64,000 nucleotides of DNA from Cellulomonas palmilytica (GTDB taxonomy: Bacteria > Actinomycetota > Actinomycetes > Actinomycetales > Cellulomonadaceae): contig NZ_CP062221.1 of assembly GCF_021590045.1 (NCBI RefSeq), positions 2,790,001 through 2,854,000 on the forward strand, in the 5' to 3' direction. Below, in pieces: positions 40,616 through 52,126 of this stretch (position 1 is the stretch's first letter; every line of letters starts with the position of its first letter). The translations under genes were made by a program, and so were the position numbers. The notes beneath the pieces were generated by a model. It did no database searches, had not been told where the DNA came from, and saw only the letters and a list, made by a program, of their open reading frames with translations.

Positions 40616-43102
40616 ATGGCGCGTCGCCCCGCGACCCCGAACCTCCCGCCCGAGGACCTCGTCGAGAAGATCGTCGACATCGACGTCGCGACCGAGATGG
40701 AGGGCTCGTTCCTCGAGTACGCGTACTCGGTCATCTACTCGCGCGCGCTGCCCGACGCGCGCGACGGCCTCAAGCCCGTGCAGCGGCGCATCCTGTTCCA
40801 GATGGCCGACATGGGCCTGCGCCCCGACCGGCCGTACGTGAAGTCGGCGCGCGTCGTCGGCGAGGTCATGGGCAAGCTGCACCCGCACGGCGACGCGGCG
40901 ATCTACGACGCGATGGTGCGCCTCGCGCAGCCGTTCAGCCTGCGCCTGCCGCTGGTCGACGGGCACGGCAACTTCGGCTCGCTCGACGACGGCCCGGCCG
41001 CGCCCCGGTACACCGAGGCCCGCATGGCCCCGGCCGCGACCGCGATGACCGCGGACCTCGACGAGGACGTCGTCGACTTCGTGCCGAACTACGACAACAA
41101 GCTCACCCAGCCCGAGGTGCTGCCCGCGGCGCTGCCGAACCTGCTGGTCAACGGCGCGTCCGGCATCGCGGTCGGCATGGCGACGAACATGGCGCCGCAC
41201 AACCTCGTCGAGGTCGTCGCCGCCGCGCGCCACCTCGTGATGCACCCCGACGCGACGCTCGAGGACCTCATGCGGTTCGTGCCGGGGCCGGACCTGCCGA
41301 CGGGCGGCAAGATCGTCGGGCTCGACGGCGTGCGCGACGCGTACCGCACGGGACGTGGCGCGTTCCGCACGCGCGCGACCGCGCGCATCGAGAACGTCAC
41401 GCCGCGCCGCAAGGGCATCGTCGTGACCGAGCTGCCGTACACGGTCGGTCCCGAGAAGGTCATCGAGAAGATCAAGGAGGGCGTGCAGGCCAAGAAGCTC
41501 TCCGGCATCTCGGACGTCGTCGACCTCACGGACCGCGCGCACGGCCTGCGCCTGGTCATCGAGGTCAAGACGGGCTTCGACCCCGACGCGGTGCTCGAGC
41601 AGCTGTACCGCGCGACGCCGCTCGAGGACTCGTTCTCGATCAACAACGTCGCGCTCGTGGACGGCCAGCCGCGCACGCTCGGCCTGCGCGAGCTGCTCGA
41701 GGTGTGGGTCGGGCACCGGCTCTCGGTCGTGCGCCGCCGCTCGCAGCACCGGCTCGACAAGCGCCTCGAGCGCCTGCACCTCGTCGAGGGCCTGCTGGTC
41801 GCGATCCTCGACATCGACGAGGTCATCCAGGTCATCCGCTCGTCCGACGACGCCGAGGCCGCGCGCTCGCGCCTGCGCGTCGTGTTCGACCTGTCCGAGC
41901 CGCAGGCCGAGTACATCCTCGAGCTGCGCCTGCGCCGCCTCACGAAGTTCTCGCGTCTCGAGCTCGAGCGCGAGAAGGAGCAGCTGGAGTCGGAGATCGC
42001 CGAGCTGCGCGCGGTGCTCGCCGACGACGCGCGCCTGCGCACGCTGGTGTCCGACGAGATGGAGCAGGCCGCCGCGACGTACGGCACGCCGCGCCGCACG
42101 ATCCTGCTCGAGTCCGCGGGCGGCACCGCGCTGACCGGCGCGCCGGCCGCGAAGGGCTCGCGCGCGGCGGCGGCGCCCTCGCTCGAGATCGCCGACACCC
42201 CGTGCTGGGCGCTGCTGTCCGGCACCGGCCTGCTCGCGCGCACCGCGACCGACGAGCCCGTCGAGCGCGCGGCCGACGCGCGCCGCTCGAAGCACGACGT
42301 GCTCGCCTCGGTCGTCGCGACGACCGCGCGCGCCGAGATCGGGGTGGTCACGTCGCGCGGGCGCATGGTCCGCCTGTCGGTGCTCGACCTGCCGGCGCTG
42401 CCCCCGACGAACGGTGCGCCGTCGCTCGGCGGCGGCGTGCCGCTCGGCGAGGTCGTCGCGCTCGAGCCGGGTGAGCGCGTCGTCGCGCTCGCGTCCCTCG
42501 CCGACGACGCCCCGACGCTCGCGCTCGCCACCGCGCAGGGCGTGGTCAAGCGCGTCGCCGCCGGCGACGTGCCGAACAACAAGGACGCGTGGGAGGTCGT
42601 CTCCCTCAAGGACGGCGACGAGGTCGTCGGCGCCGCGCACGTCGCGGACGACGACGAGCTCGTGCTCGTCTCGTCGGACGCGTCGCTGCTGCACTTCGCG
42701 GCCTCGCAGGTCCGGCCGCAGGGCCGTTCCGCCGGGGGCATGGCGGGCATCAAGCTCGCCGCGGGCCAGCGCGTCGTGGCGTTCGCGGGCGTGCCCGCCG
42801 CCCGCGTCGGCGAGGCCGTCGTCGTGACCGTCGCGGGCTCGTCGTCGGCGCTGCCCGGCACGCAGGCCGGCTCGGCGAAGGTCTCGCCGTTCGAGGTCTA
42901 CCCGGGCAAGGGCCGCGCGACGGGCGGTGTGCGTTCGCACCGGTTCCTCAAGGGCGAGGACGCGCTCCTGCTCGCGTGGGTCGGCGTGGCGCCCGCGTGG
43001 GCGTGCGGTTCGGCGGGTCAGCCCGTCGAGCTGCCGGCCCTCGACCCGCGACGTGACATGTCGGGCGTCGCGCTCCACGCGCCCGTGCACGCCATCGGCT
43101 GA
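40616..43102 (+). CDS. parC: DNA topoisomerase IV subunit A
   Basis: 828-aa type IIA topoisomerase breakage-reunion subunit. Winged-helix region with [12 protein letters not shown], catalytic Tyr in PRYTEARM (about residue 132), [12 protein letters not shown], a coiled-coil ([16 protein letters not shown]) and a C-terminal beta-propeller without a clear GyrA box (QRRGGKG), which argues for ParC rather than GyrA. The ATG was chosen after a GAGGAG site. Its partner parE lies 2 kb away on the other strand. The quinolone-contact Ser is Ala here (codon 40895). Confidence 0.93.
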   Translation: MARRPATPNLPPEDLVEKIVDIDVATEMEGSFLEYAYSVIYSRALPDARDGLKPVQRRILFQMADMGLRPDRPYVKSARVVGEVMGKLHPHGDAAIYDAMVRLAQPFSLRLPLVDGHGNFGSLDDGPAAPRYTEARMAPAATAMTADLDEDVVDFVPNYDNKLTQPEVLPAALPNLLVNGASGIAVGMATNMAPHNLVEVVAAARHLVMHPDATLEDLMRFVPGPDLPTGGKIVGLDGVRDAYRTGRGAFRTRATARIENVTPRRKGIVVTELPYTVGPEKVIEKIKEGVQAKKLSGISDVVDLTDRAHGLRLVIEVKTGFDPDAVLEQLYRATPLEDSFSINNVALVDGQPRTLGLRELLEVWVGHRLSVVRRRSQHRLDKRLERLHLVEGLLVAILDIDEVIQVIRSSDDAEAARSRLRVVFDLSEPQAEYILELRLRRLTKFSRLELEREKEQLESEIAELRAVLADDARLRTLVSDEMEQAAATYGTPRRTILLESAGGTALTGAPAAKGSRAAAAPSLEIADTPCWALLSGTGLLARTATDEPVERAADARRSKHDVLASVVATTARAEIGVVTSRGRMVRLSVLDLPALPPTNGAPSLGGGVPLGEVVALEPGERVVALASLADDAPTLALATAQGVVKRVAAGDVPNNKDAWEVVSLKDGDEVVGAAHVADDDELVLVSSDASLLHFAASQVRPQGRSAGGMAGIKLAAGQRVVAFAGVPAARVGEAVVVTVAGSSSALPGTQAGSAKVSPFEVYPGKGRATGGVRSHRFLKGEDALLLAWVGVAPAWACGSAGQPVELPALDPRRDMSGVALHAPVHAIG

Positions 43103-43140
43103 GCCTCACCGCACCCCGGTGCGCCGCGGCGGGCTCGTGC

Positions 43141-43902
43141 TCAGACCCGTAGGCCGCGGCGCACCGCGACGAGCGCGACCACGTTGTCCACGTCGCGCGG
43201 CGACGCCGGGCGCACCACGCGGACGACGGGACGCGCGCGGCGACGCTCCCGGTTGTCGCGTGCGACCGCCACGACGAGCAGCGCCTGACCGACGGTGTAG
43301 GTGAGCATGACCCACACGTCGTGCCCCGCGAGGTCCCAGCCGGGCACGAACCGACCGAGCGCGATGAGCGCGTCCGACACCAGGAACACCGCGCCGCCGA
43401 CCGCCCCGACCCGCCCGAGCCCCGTCGCGAGCACCGCCATCGCGGTCAGCACGCCGCCGTACACGGCGACGGGCACGAGCAGCGTCCCCGCGTGCGGCGC
43501 GCACACCGCCACGAGCACGACGAGCACGACGGCGTACGCCGCGAGCCACGCCGGTGCCGTGCGCACGACGCTGCGGCGCACGCGCGGCGCGAACGCGACC
43601 ACGTACGCGACCTGCGCGAGAAGGAAGCACCCGACCATCGCGAGGAACGCCGCGTCCCCCGTGAGCAGCCGCGGCACCGCGTCGCCGAGGAACGACGCCC
43701 CGAGAGCCGCGAGCGCCCACGTCACCACGTGCCCCCGCGGCCAGCGGGTCGCGGCGACGAGCACACCGGCGAGGGCGGGCATCAGGAGGCACTGCGTCAC
43801 GTCGGCGAGCGGGTCGGCGTCCGCGAGCAGCGCACCGAGGTGCGTCGCGACGAGCACGACGTAGGCGACGGACCACGACCGCAGCACGGCCGACGAGGGC
43901 AT
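43141..43902 (-). CDS. YhhN-family (lysoplasmalogenase-like) membrane protein
   Basis: 253-aa polytopic membrane protein, about eight segments, matching the YhhN/TMEM86 family (FLGDAVPRLL and FLVSDALIALGRF hold the conserved Asp residues). Eukaryotic and Legionella members hydrolyse lysoplasmalogen. GGAAGGA precedes the chosen ATG. A charged Arg-rich tail ends the protein. Convergent with parC; the gap holds only a weak 5-bp hairpin. Confidence 0.8.
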   Translation of the reverse strand: MPSSAVLRSWSVAYVVLVATHLGALLADADPLADVTQCLLMPALAGVLVAATRWPRGHVVTWALAALGASFLGDAVPRLLTGDAAFLAMVGCFLLAQVAYVVAFAPRVRRSVVRTAPAWLAAYAVVLVVLVAVCAPHAGTLLVPVAVYGGVLTAMAVLATGLGRVGAVGGAVFLVSDALIALGRFVPGWDLAGHDVWVMLTYTVGQALLVVAVARDNRERRRARPVVRVVRPASPRDVDNVVALVAVRRGLRV

Positions 43903-43987
43903 CGGGCGTCCTTCCCGCCGGTACCCCGGCAGCACGACGGCGGACCTCGTCGTCCGCCGGACGCGATGCTACCTCCGGCACCCGGGA

Positions 43988-44018
43988 CGACGGCACGCCT
44001 GGTCAGGGCGTGCCGTCG
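43988..44018 (-). terminator. Hairpin after the double-GNAT gene
   Basis: 12-bp perfect stem CGACGGCACGCC with complement and a 7-nt loop, 8 bp past the stop. Confidence 0.8.
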
Positions 44019-44026
44019 CGCGTCGC

Positions 44027-45064
44027 TCAGAGCTCGATCGAGTACAGCTTCGAGCCGTGGAACGCCTCGAAGCCGAGCCCGGTGTACAGCCCGAGGGCCC
44101 CCGAGCGGTTCTCCGTGTCGACGCCGAGCTCCGCGAACTGGATCCCCTCGTCGCGCAGCCGACCCATGAACGCGGTCAGCAGCGCCGGCGCGATCCCCCG
44201 CCCGCGCCACGCGGGGCGCACGCCGAGCAGCTCGACGTAGCCCGAGCTGTAGCCGGCGACCTCCCAGTCCTGCTCGTAGCGTCCGGCGACCAGGTAGCCC
44301 GCGACCTCGTCGCTCGCCTCGTCGACCGCGAGCAGGCTCCACGCCGGCGCGAACTGGGCGCGCCCCTCCTGCCACGACTCCGGGGTGCGCGGCTGGCTCC
44401 CCCAGTGCGACGCGAACGCCTCGTTGTGCGCGAGCCGCGTGGGCTCGTCGCGCGCGTCGGACCAGCTCTCCACGCGCACCCCGTCGGGCATCGTCGCGTC
44501 CGGGAGTGCGACGTCGAGCGGTCGGCGCATCTCGTGGTAGGCGCGCACGGGCGTCAGTCCCGCAGCCTGCAGGAGGGCGATCGTGGCGGTCGCCTGCTCC
44601 GACGCGAACGCTCCGATGCGCCCCGGGACGTCCTTGCCCGTCGCGGCGAGCAGCTGCCGCGCGCGGTCGACCTCCCACGCGAGCAGCTCGCGCCCGATGC
44701 CGCGGCCGCGCCACTGCGGGTGCACCCCGCCCTCGAGGAACGTCCGCACGACGCTCACGTCACCGGACGGCTGGACGACGAACGCCCACGCGCGCAGCTC
44801 ACCGGACGCGTCGACCCCCGCGAGCGTGTCCTTCGCGATGTCCTTGTCGGAGCCCTCGAACCGTTCGGCGACCTCCTCGGTCGAGGTGCGGAACGGCTCG
44901 GCGTCGGCGACCTCGATGTCGTTGACCAGCCGGGTCAGCGACGGGATGTCGGACGGCGCGAGCGGACGCCAGGACAGCCCGGACGCGTCGGACGGCACCC
45001 GGACCGTGGCGGGCGCCTGGGCGCGCTCGGCGATCGGGCGCAGCGCGGTGGTGTCGGTGGACAT
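44027..45064 (-). CDS. Double-domain GNAT acetyltransferase
   Basis: 345-aa tandem GNAT protein, the architecture of mycothiol synthase-like enzymes. The N-terminal domain has HPQWRGRGIGRELLAWEV, the C-terminal RPAWRGRGIAPALLTAFM, both fitting the acetyl-CoA pyrophosphate loop. LGVDTENRSGALGLYTGLGF is typical of the GNAT C-terminal half. True MshD cannot be claimed. GAGGCT ends 6 nt before the ATG. Downstream of parE, 53 bp apart. Confidence 0.85.
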   Translation of the reverse strand: MSTDTTALRPIAERAQAPATVRVPSDASGLSWRPLAPSDIPSLTRLVNDIEVADAEPFRTSTEEVAERFEGSDKDIAKDTLAGVDASGELRAWAFVVQPSGDVSVVRTFLEGGVHPQWRGRGIGRELLAWEVDRARQLLAATGKDVPGRIGAFASEQATATIALLQAAGLTPVRAYHEMRRPLDVALPDATMPDGVRVESWSDARDEPTRLAHNEAFASHWGSQPRTPESWQEGRAQFAPAWSLLAVDEASDEVAGYLVAGRYEQDWEVAGYSSGYVELLGVRPAWRGRGIAPALLTAFMGRLRDEGIQFAELGVDTENRSGALGLYTGLGFEAFHGSKLYSIEL

Positions 45065-45117
45065 GGGCACAGCCTCGGTCCCGGGGCGCGTCCTGGGCAA
45101 CCGGATAAGGCGAAGCG

Positions 45118-47247
<2,130 letters not shown>

Positions 47248-47254
47248 GCGTGCG

Positions 47255-47260
47255 ATGGTA
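47255..47260 (-). promoter_or_regulatory. -10 box of leaderless parE promoter
   Basis: TACCAT on the minus strand, 7 nt before the GTG. Confidence 0.5.
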
Positions 47261-47387
47261 GCCGCGCCCACCCACCCTCCCTCGCCGCCATGCCGCACGG
47301 CGTGCGGCTCGGCGGTGCGCACGACGCCCGGCCGGGCCGTCCCGACCTGCGCGACCCCGTGCCGAAGGTCCCTTGCGTGTCGCGTCC

Positions 47388-47403
47388 GTCACGATCGTGT
47401 GAC
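47388..47403. promoter_or_regulatory. Inverted repeat between parE and DUF7455 genes
   Basis: GTCAC-GATCGT-GTGAC, inner CACGATCGTG perfectly palindromic, in the 229-bp divergent region. Possible operator; otherwise the region holds only the promoters. Confidence 0.3.
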
Positions 47404-47476
47404 GTTTGGGTACGCGGTGAGCGAACCACCCGCCTCCGAGGGGATGGATCTCGCCCCCGGATGGTTGTATGGGAGC

Positions 47477-47692
47477 GTGACAGCGACGACGACCCAGCCC
47501 CTCACCGCCGCCGACCGCTGCGACCGGTGCGGCGCACAGGCCTATGTCCGCGTGGTGCTCCCCGTGGGCGAGCTGCTGTTCTGCGCGCACCACGCGCGCG
47601 AGCACGCGCCCAAGTTCGCCGCCCTGGCGACCGAGGTGCACGACGAGACCGACCGACTCCTCGAGGAGCACGGCGCCGGCGCAGCCCGCTGA
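47477..47692 (+). CDS. DUF7455 zinc-ribbon-like protein
   Basis: 71-aa actinobacterial protein of unknown function, usually found between sigA and parE. Conserved PLTAADRCDRCGAQAYVRVVL with CxxC, then LLFCAHHARE giving Cys-x-x-His, so likely a small zinc protein. The GTG was chosen by family length; TTGTAT ends 6 nt before it. An upstream ATG would add 11 residues without similarity. Confidence 0.85.
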   Translation: MTATTTQPLTAADRCDRCGAQAYVRVVLPVGELLFCAHHAREHAPKFAALATEVHDETDRLLEEHGAGAAR

Positions 47693-47709
47693 CGCGACCT
47701 CGACGACGG

Positions 47710-47734
47710 GGCCCGGACCGCACAGGTCCGGGCC
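47710..47734 (+). terminator. Hairpin after DUF7455 gene
   Basis: 10-bp perfect stem GGCCCGGACC/GGTCCGGGCC with GCACA loop, between convergent genes. Confidence 0.75.
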
Positions 47735-47768
47735 TCGTGTCGTTCGGCCTCTCCTCACGCACGTCCGC

Positions 47769-48071
47769 CTAGGCGTCGCCGGGCCCGGACGGTTCGCGGG
47801 CGTACAGGTCCGTCCACTCCAGCACCCGGTAGCGCACCAGCCCCTCGCGCACGAACGGGTCACCCTCGACGAATCGCCGCGCGGCGTCCAGCGACACCAG
47901 CACCGTCATCGCACCGTCCGCCTGCGGGTCGGCGAACGTCCCGATGCTGACGAGCTCCCCCGACGCGGCGAGCCGCTCGAAGTTGGCGACGTGCTCGGCC
48001 ATGTACGGCTCGGTCCGCCGCACGATGTCCGGTCCCGACTCGTACAGCACCACCCAACGCTTCGCCCGCAT
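47769..48071 (-). CDS. YciI-family protein
   Basis: 100-aa ferredoxin-like alpha/beta barrel protein. Typical YciI features: WVVLYESGPD, the His-Asp pair region at EHVANFERLAASGEL and GTFADPQADGAMTVLV, and DPFVREGLVRYRVLEW. GAGGAG 6 nt before the ATG. YciI proteins are possible cis-dehydrochlorinase relatives; function here unknown. Follows sigA after a terminator. Confidence 0.88.
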   Translation of the reverse strand: MRAKRWVVLYESGPDIVRRTEPYMAEHVANFERLAASGELVSIGTFADPQADGAMTVLVSLDAARRFVEGDPFVREGLVRYRVLEWTDLYAREPSGPGDA

Positions 48072-48163
48072 CGCCCGCTCCTCACGCGCCACCTGTGCCG
48101 CACCCCGTGTGCGCCGGTCGACGACGGCCCCGTCACGACCTTGGCACGCACCTCGGGACGCAC

Positions 48164-48197
48164 GCGAGCCCCCGCACCCGTGGGTGCGAGGGCTCGC
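48164..48197 (-). terminator. sigA terminator
   Basis: Long hairpin GCGAGCCC-c-CGCACCC with its complement and one mismatch, 39 bp past the rpoD stop. Confidence 0.75.
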
Positions 48198-48235
48198 GAC
48201 GTGCGACACGCGCGGGGCGACCGCGCGGTCGTCGA

Positions 48236-49843
48236 TCAGTCCAGGTAGTCGCGCAGGACCTGCGAGCGCGACGGGTGGCGCAGCTTCGACATCGTCTTCG
48301 ACTCGATCTGACGGATGCGCTCACGCGTCACGCCGTAGACCTTGCCGATCTCGTCGAGCGTCTTCGGCTGGCCGTCGGTGAGGCCGAAGCGCATCGAGAC
48401 GACGCCCGCCTCACGCTCGGAGAGCGTGTCGAGCACCTGGTGGAGCTGCTCCTGCAGGAGCGTGAAGCTCACCGCGTCCGCGGGCACGACGGCCTCGGAG
48501 TCCTCGATGAGGTCACCGAACTCGCTGTCGCCGTCCTCACCGAGGGGCGTGTGCAGCGAGATCGGCTCGCGGCCGTACTTCTGGACCTCGACGACCTTCT
48601 CGGGCGTCATGTCCAGCTCCTTGGCCAGCTCCTCCGGCGTGGGCTCGCGGCCCAGGTCCTGGAGCATCTGGCGCTGCACGCGCGCGAGCTTGTTGATGAC
48701 CTCGACCATGTGCACCGGGATGCGGATGGTGCGCGCCTGGTCGGCCATCGCACGCGTGATGGCCTGGCGGATCCACCACGTGGCGTACGTCGAGAACTTG
48801 TAGCCCTTGGTGTAGTCGAACTTCTCGACCGCGCGGATGAGGCCCAGGTTGCCCTCCTGGATCAGGTCCAGGAACAGCATGCCGCGGCCGGTGTACCGCT
48901 TGGCGAGCGAGACGACGAGGCGCAGGTTGGCCTCGAGCAGGTGGTTCTTGGCGCGACGGCCGTCACCCGCGATCCACTCGAGCTCGCGGCGCAGCTTGGG
49001 CTCCATCGCGACGCCCGAGCCGAGGCGCTCCTCCGCGAACAGGCCGGCCTCGATGCGCTTGGCGAGCTCGACCTCCTGCTCCGCGTTCAGCAGCGCGACC
49101 TTGCCGATCTGCTTGAGGTAGTCCTTGACCGGGTCAGCCGTGGCACCCGCGGTGACGACCTGCTGCGCGGGGGCGTCGTCGTCGTCCGCGTCGGAGTAGA
49201 CGAAGCCCGAGTCCTCGGACTCCTCGGTCGCCTTCGCCGCCGCCGGCGCGGCCGGCTTCTCCTCCTCGGCGTCGTCGTCGCTCGCGTCGGCGTCCGCCTC
49301 GACCTCGGCCTCGGCGTCGACCTCGAGGTCCGCCTCGTCGATCTCCTCGATCTCGACGTCCTCGTCGTCCTCGGCGGGCTCGTCGTCGTCCTTGCCCTTG
49401 GCCGCGGTCTTCGCGCCCTTGGCGGTGGTCTTCGTGCCGCCCTTCGCCGCCGACTTGGCAGCGGGCTTCGCCTTCGCGGCACGCGCGGCGGCGGGCGTGG
49501 CGCCCGTCTCCTCCTCGTCGGCGGCAGCAACCGCCTTGACGGCCTTCGCGGCCGGCTTCGTCGCGGTCTTCGCGACGGCGGCCTTCGCGGTGGTGCGCGT
49601 CTTGGCGCTCGTCGCGGCGGCGACCTTCGGCGCGACCGCGTCGCTCACCGTGACGCCGGCGGTGGCGAGGCCACGCACGACGGCCTTCAGCCGCTTGGCG
49701 TCCTCGACGCCGGCCTGCTCGCACGCCGAGCGGACCTCGGCGGCTCCGACGGAGCCGTGGGTACGGCCCCTGACCACGAGGTCCTGCAGCGCAGGGTGCT
49801 CGAACTCACGAGGGAGTGCGGGATGCGGGGTCTGGGACGACAC
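48236..49843 (-). CDS. sigA: Housekeeping sigma factor RpoD/SigA
   Basis: 535-aa primary sigma-70. Region 1.2 [16 protein letters not shown], region 2 with [17 protein letters not shown] and [18 protein letters not shown] (-10 recognition), region 3, and region 4 with [19 protein letters not shown] (-35 recognition). An N-terminal part resembling region 1.1 is followed by about 150 residues of Ala/Lys-rich then Asp/Glu-rich sequence (residues 75-235), typical of actinobacterial HrdB. GTG start with GAAAGG 6-7 nt upstream. Promoter TACAAT at 49901-49896. Confidence 0.97.
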   Translation of the reverse strand: MSSQTPHPALPREFEHPALQDLVVRGRTHGSVGAAEVRSACEQAGVEDAKRLKAVVRGLATAGVTVSDAVAPKVAAATSAKTRTTAKAAVAKTATKPAAKAVKAVAAADEEETGATPAAARAAKAKPAAKSAAKGGTKTTAKGAKTAAKGKDDDEPAEDDEDVEIEEIDEADLEVDAEAEVEADADASDDDAEEEKPAAPAAAKATEESEDSGFVYSDADDDDAPAQQVVTAGATADPVKDYLKQIGKVALLNAEQEVELAKRIEAGLFAEERLGSGVAMEPKLRRELEWIAGDGRRAKNHLLEANLRLVVSLAKRYTGRGMLFLDLIQEGNLGLIRAVEKFDYTKGYKFSTYATWWIRQAITRAMADQARTIRIPVHMVEVINKLARVQRQMLQDLGREPTPEELAKELDMTPEKVVEVQKYGREPISLHTPLGEDGDSEFGDLIEDSEAVVPADAVSFTLLQEQLHQVLDTLSEREAGVVSMRFGLTDGQPKTLDEIGKVYGVTRERIRQIESKTMSKLRHPSRSQVLRDYLD

Positions 49844-49895
49844 GAACGACCTTTCGGCAGCACGACACCGGCGACGAGGCCGGGTGGTAGACGGA

Positions 49896-49901
49896 TATTG
49901 T
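49896..49901 (-). promoter_or_regulatory. sigA -10 box
   Basis: TACAAT on the minus strand, about 53 bp before the GTG; the -35 is not recognisable. Confidence 0.5.
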
Positions 49902-49930
49902 ACCGAGCCGCGGCCACCGCCGAGTCGTCC

Positions 49931-49946
49931 TGCGCACACGTGTGCG
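49931..49946. promoter_or_regulatory. 16-bp perfect palindrome upstream of sigA
   Basis: GCGCACACGTGTGCGC, centred about 40 bp above the -10 box (about -50). Candidate binding site of a dimeric regulator. Confidence 0.45.
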
Positions 49947-50197
49947 CGACGACCGGGTGGGAGCGCTCGGCAGGATGCTCGTCGCGGCCGCGGGGGGACG
50001 AGCGGGGCGAACCCTCGTCGGCGCGCGCGGCGCACGGGTGGCGTCCTCTCACGCGGCCGGGTCGGTGGCGACGCCGGGACGTCCACCCCACCCAACGCGC
50101 GGACCGCCCGCAGGATTCCCGACGGGCTCGGGTACCCGCGCGTTCACCCGAACGGCCCAGCCGGCGCTCCGGTGCGCGTCCCGGAGCGAGCATCCGC

Positions 50198-50288
50198 GCC
50201 AGTCCTCGCGGTCAGTCCTTGCGGTCAGTCCTTGCGGTCAGTCCTTGCGGTCAGTCCTTGCGGTCAGTCCTTGCGGTCAGTCCTTGGG
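50198..50288. repeat. 13-bp tandem repeat array, seven units
   Basis: Five exact copies of GTCAGTCCTTGCG (50211-50275), a last copy ending TTGGG (50276-50288) inside the stress-protein gene, and a degenerate first copy (50198-50210). The gene's TGA lies inside the last unit. Confidence 0.95.
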
Positions 50289-50669
50289 CTTGACCGTCAG
50301 GACCGGGCAGGGCGCGTCGAACAGCACGCGCTGCGCGTTCGCCCCGAGGATGAGCTTGCCCACGGGGCTGCGCTGGCGCAGCCCGATCACGACGAGCTCG
50401 GCCCCGGTCTCCTCGGCGGTCGCGATGAGGTCGTCGGCGACGTCGCCGCCGTCGAGCAGCCGCACCTCGTGCGGCACGCCGCGCTCCGTGAGGTCCGCGT
50501 CCACGCCCGCGAGCTCCGACTCGAGCAGGGCACGCTGCTCGGCGCGCTCGTCGGCGCGCGAGCTCACCACGACCACCACGCTCCGGCCGCGGATGCTCGC
50601 CTCCTGCACCGCCGCGTCCAGCGCGGCGCGGCCCTCCGGCGTCGCCAGGTAGCCGACCACGATGCCCAT
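50277..50669 (-). CDS. Universal stress protein
   Basis: 130-aa UspA-domain protein. ATP-binding motif G-x2-G-x9-G(S/T)-like in IGLRQRSPVGKLILGANAQRV, then APCPVLTVKPKD, typical C-terminus. N-terminal GIVVGYLATPEGRAALD. ATG preceded by GGAAGGGG. Its last codons seed the 13-bp repeat array beyond the stop. Role: stress or dormancy response, ATP-binding type, inferred from family. Confidence 0.92.
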   Translation of the reverse strand: MGIVVGYLATPEGRAALDAAVQEASIRGRSVVVVVSSRADERAEQRALLESELAGVDADLTERGVPHEVRLLDGGDVADDLIATAEETGAELVVIGLRQRSPVGKLILGANAQRVLFDAPCPVLTVKPKD

Positions 50670-50785
50670 GCTGAGCCCCTTCCGTCGCCCGTGCGAGGAC
50701 CGTACCGCCGCGCGGCCCCCGGCTCCACCTGCGCTGACGCGCGTCGTTCCCGCCGCGGACGGTCGACTCGTCCCGCCTCGTCCGG

Positions 50786-52018
50786 CTACACCGGCGGCCC
50801 GCCCCGGTCCCCGGGGTCCGGCGCGTGGTCGTCGTGGCCCGCGTCCGCGCCGGTCACGGCGTCACCGGGGTCCGGCTCGTGGGCGTCGTCGCGCGTCCAC
50901 CCCGGCCCCAGCCCGGCCGAGAGGGCGGAGCCCAGCAGGACCGCGAGCCGGTAGTCCGGGTCGTCGTGCAGCGCGCGGTCGAGGAGGATCTGCGCCCGTG
51001 CCCCGTCGCCGCGCCACCACGCGAGCAGCGCGAGCAGGCACAGCGCGGGCGCCTGGGTGTCGCGCCGGCCGTGCGCCACGAGCGCCTCGAGCGTCTCCTC
51101 GTGCAGCCGGACCAGCGGCTCGGGCGGCGGGAGCGCCGAGCCCGAGCGCACGATCCGGGCGGTGACCTGCTGCATCGCCGCGTCGACCGCGACGCTCGGC
51201 CGCTCGCCGCGGACGCTGCGCTCAGGCAGGTCACCGACGCCGGGCACGAACGACGCGAGCACCGCGTCACGGACCCGACGGTCCTGCAGGCCCGCCTCGA
51301 GCCTGCCCCACGGCGCGGGAGTCCCCGCCGGCGCGCGACCCGCGACGAGGTCGACGGCGGACCGCCAGGCCGCGACGGCACCCAGGCGCCACTGCTCGCA
51401 CGCGGCCGGGCCGTCGGCGCGCGCCTGCGCGGCGCGACGCTCCCAGCGCTGCCGGGCGCGCGCCACGACGCGCCGGCGCTGCGGGTCCGCGAGCGGGATG
51501 CGCACGAGGTCGTCGCGCGAGCTCGCGACCGTCGCGCCCTCGAGCACCATGCGCGCCGAGACCTGCGTCGACTCGAGCTCGCGCAGCGGCCGGCCACCGG
51601 GCGGGCAGCACGAGCGCGCGCAGTCGTACGACAGGTACCCGGTCGACGTCACGACCCACACCGCGACCTCGCCGAGCGGAGCGTCAGCGGCCTCGCGGTA
51701 GTGCGCGACCGCTCGTGCGAGCGCGCGGGCCTCGTCGTCGTCCGCCATGCGGGGGTCCGCGTCGGTGTAGACGACGAGCAGCGTGCCCTGCGCCCGGTCG
51801 CGCCCCATGACCGCCACGGTCGCGCGGGCCACCTGCGCGCCCACGTCGGGGTCGGCGAGCGCGGGCAGGTCGACGCGCATCACGACGCCGACACGACCGC
51901 GGGGTGCGCGCAGGCTCACCGCGACCGCGCTGTCGCGCGGTCGGAAGCCGAGCCGGTACGGGAGCAGGGAGAGGATCTCGCGGGGCTCGTTCACCCGCAG
52001 CGTCGTGGTCGCCGTCAT
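50786..52018 (-). CDS. DUF4192 domain-containing protein
   Basis: 410-aa actinobacterial DUF4192 protein, function unknown. Signature start LRVNEPREILSLLPYRLGFRPRDSAVAVSL and the central STGYLSYDCARSCCPPGG with three cysteines, then a helical C-terminal region (ALCLLALLAWWRGDGARAQILLDRAL) resembling tetratricopeptide-like packing. Asp/Pro-rich tail. The ATG was chosen by homology; the frame is open upstream. Confidence 0.85.
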   Translation of the reverse strand: MTATTTLRVNEPREILSLLPYRLGFRPRDSAVAVSLRAPRGRVGVVMRVDLPALADPDVGAQVARATVAVMGRDRAQGTLLVVYTDADPRMADDDEARALARAVAHYREAADAPLGEVAVWVVTSTGYLSYDCARSCCPPGGRPLRELESTQVSARMVLEGATVASSRDDLVRIPLADPQRRRVVARARQRWERRAAQARADGPAACEQWRLGAVAAWRSAVDLVAGRAPAGTPAPWGRLEAGLQDRRVRDAVLASFVPGVGDLPERSVRGERPSVAVDAAMQQVTARIVRSGSALPPPEPLVRLHEETLEALVAHGRRDTQAPALCLLALLAWWRGDGARAQILLDRALHDDPDYRLAVLLGSALSAGLGPGWTRDDAHEPDPGDAVTGADAGHDDHAPDPGDRGGPPV

Positions 52019-52114
52019 GACGGCAGCCCACCGCACCCGGGTCGCGCATGGGGCGCCGCTCCCCCGACCTGTGGAACGTGCGCACGGCACGGCGGCCTGG
52101 GGTCGGGTCGCGGC

Positions 52115-52120
52115 TAGGCT
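52115..52120 (+). promoter_or_regulatory. -10 box of leaderless promoter (lipoprotein gene)
   Basis: TAGGCT exactly 6 nt before the GTG; identical hexamer and spacing recur before the next gene. Confidence 0.6.
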
Positions 52121-52126
52121 GTCGCG

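Larger units (their letters stand above)
49844..50276. other. 433-bp noncoding region upstream of sigA
   Basis: No credible gene. It contains the sigA leader, its -10, the 16-bp palindrome at 49931-49946, and the 13-bp tandem repeats next to the stress-protein gene. The remaining 250 bp between palindrome and repeats shows nothing I can name. Confidence 0.7.

Noticed and set aside
43184..43192. DnaA-box-like TTGTCCACG
   Set aside because: Single copy inside a coding region; no cluster or AT-rich unwinding element.
50198..50288. CRISPR array or replication iterons
   Set aside because: Units are 13 bp with no spacers, no cas genes, no replication gene, and they derive from a coding 3' end.
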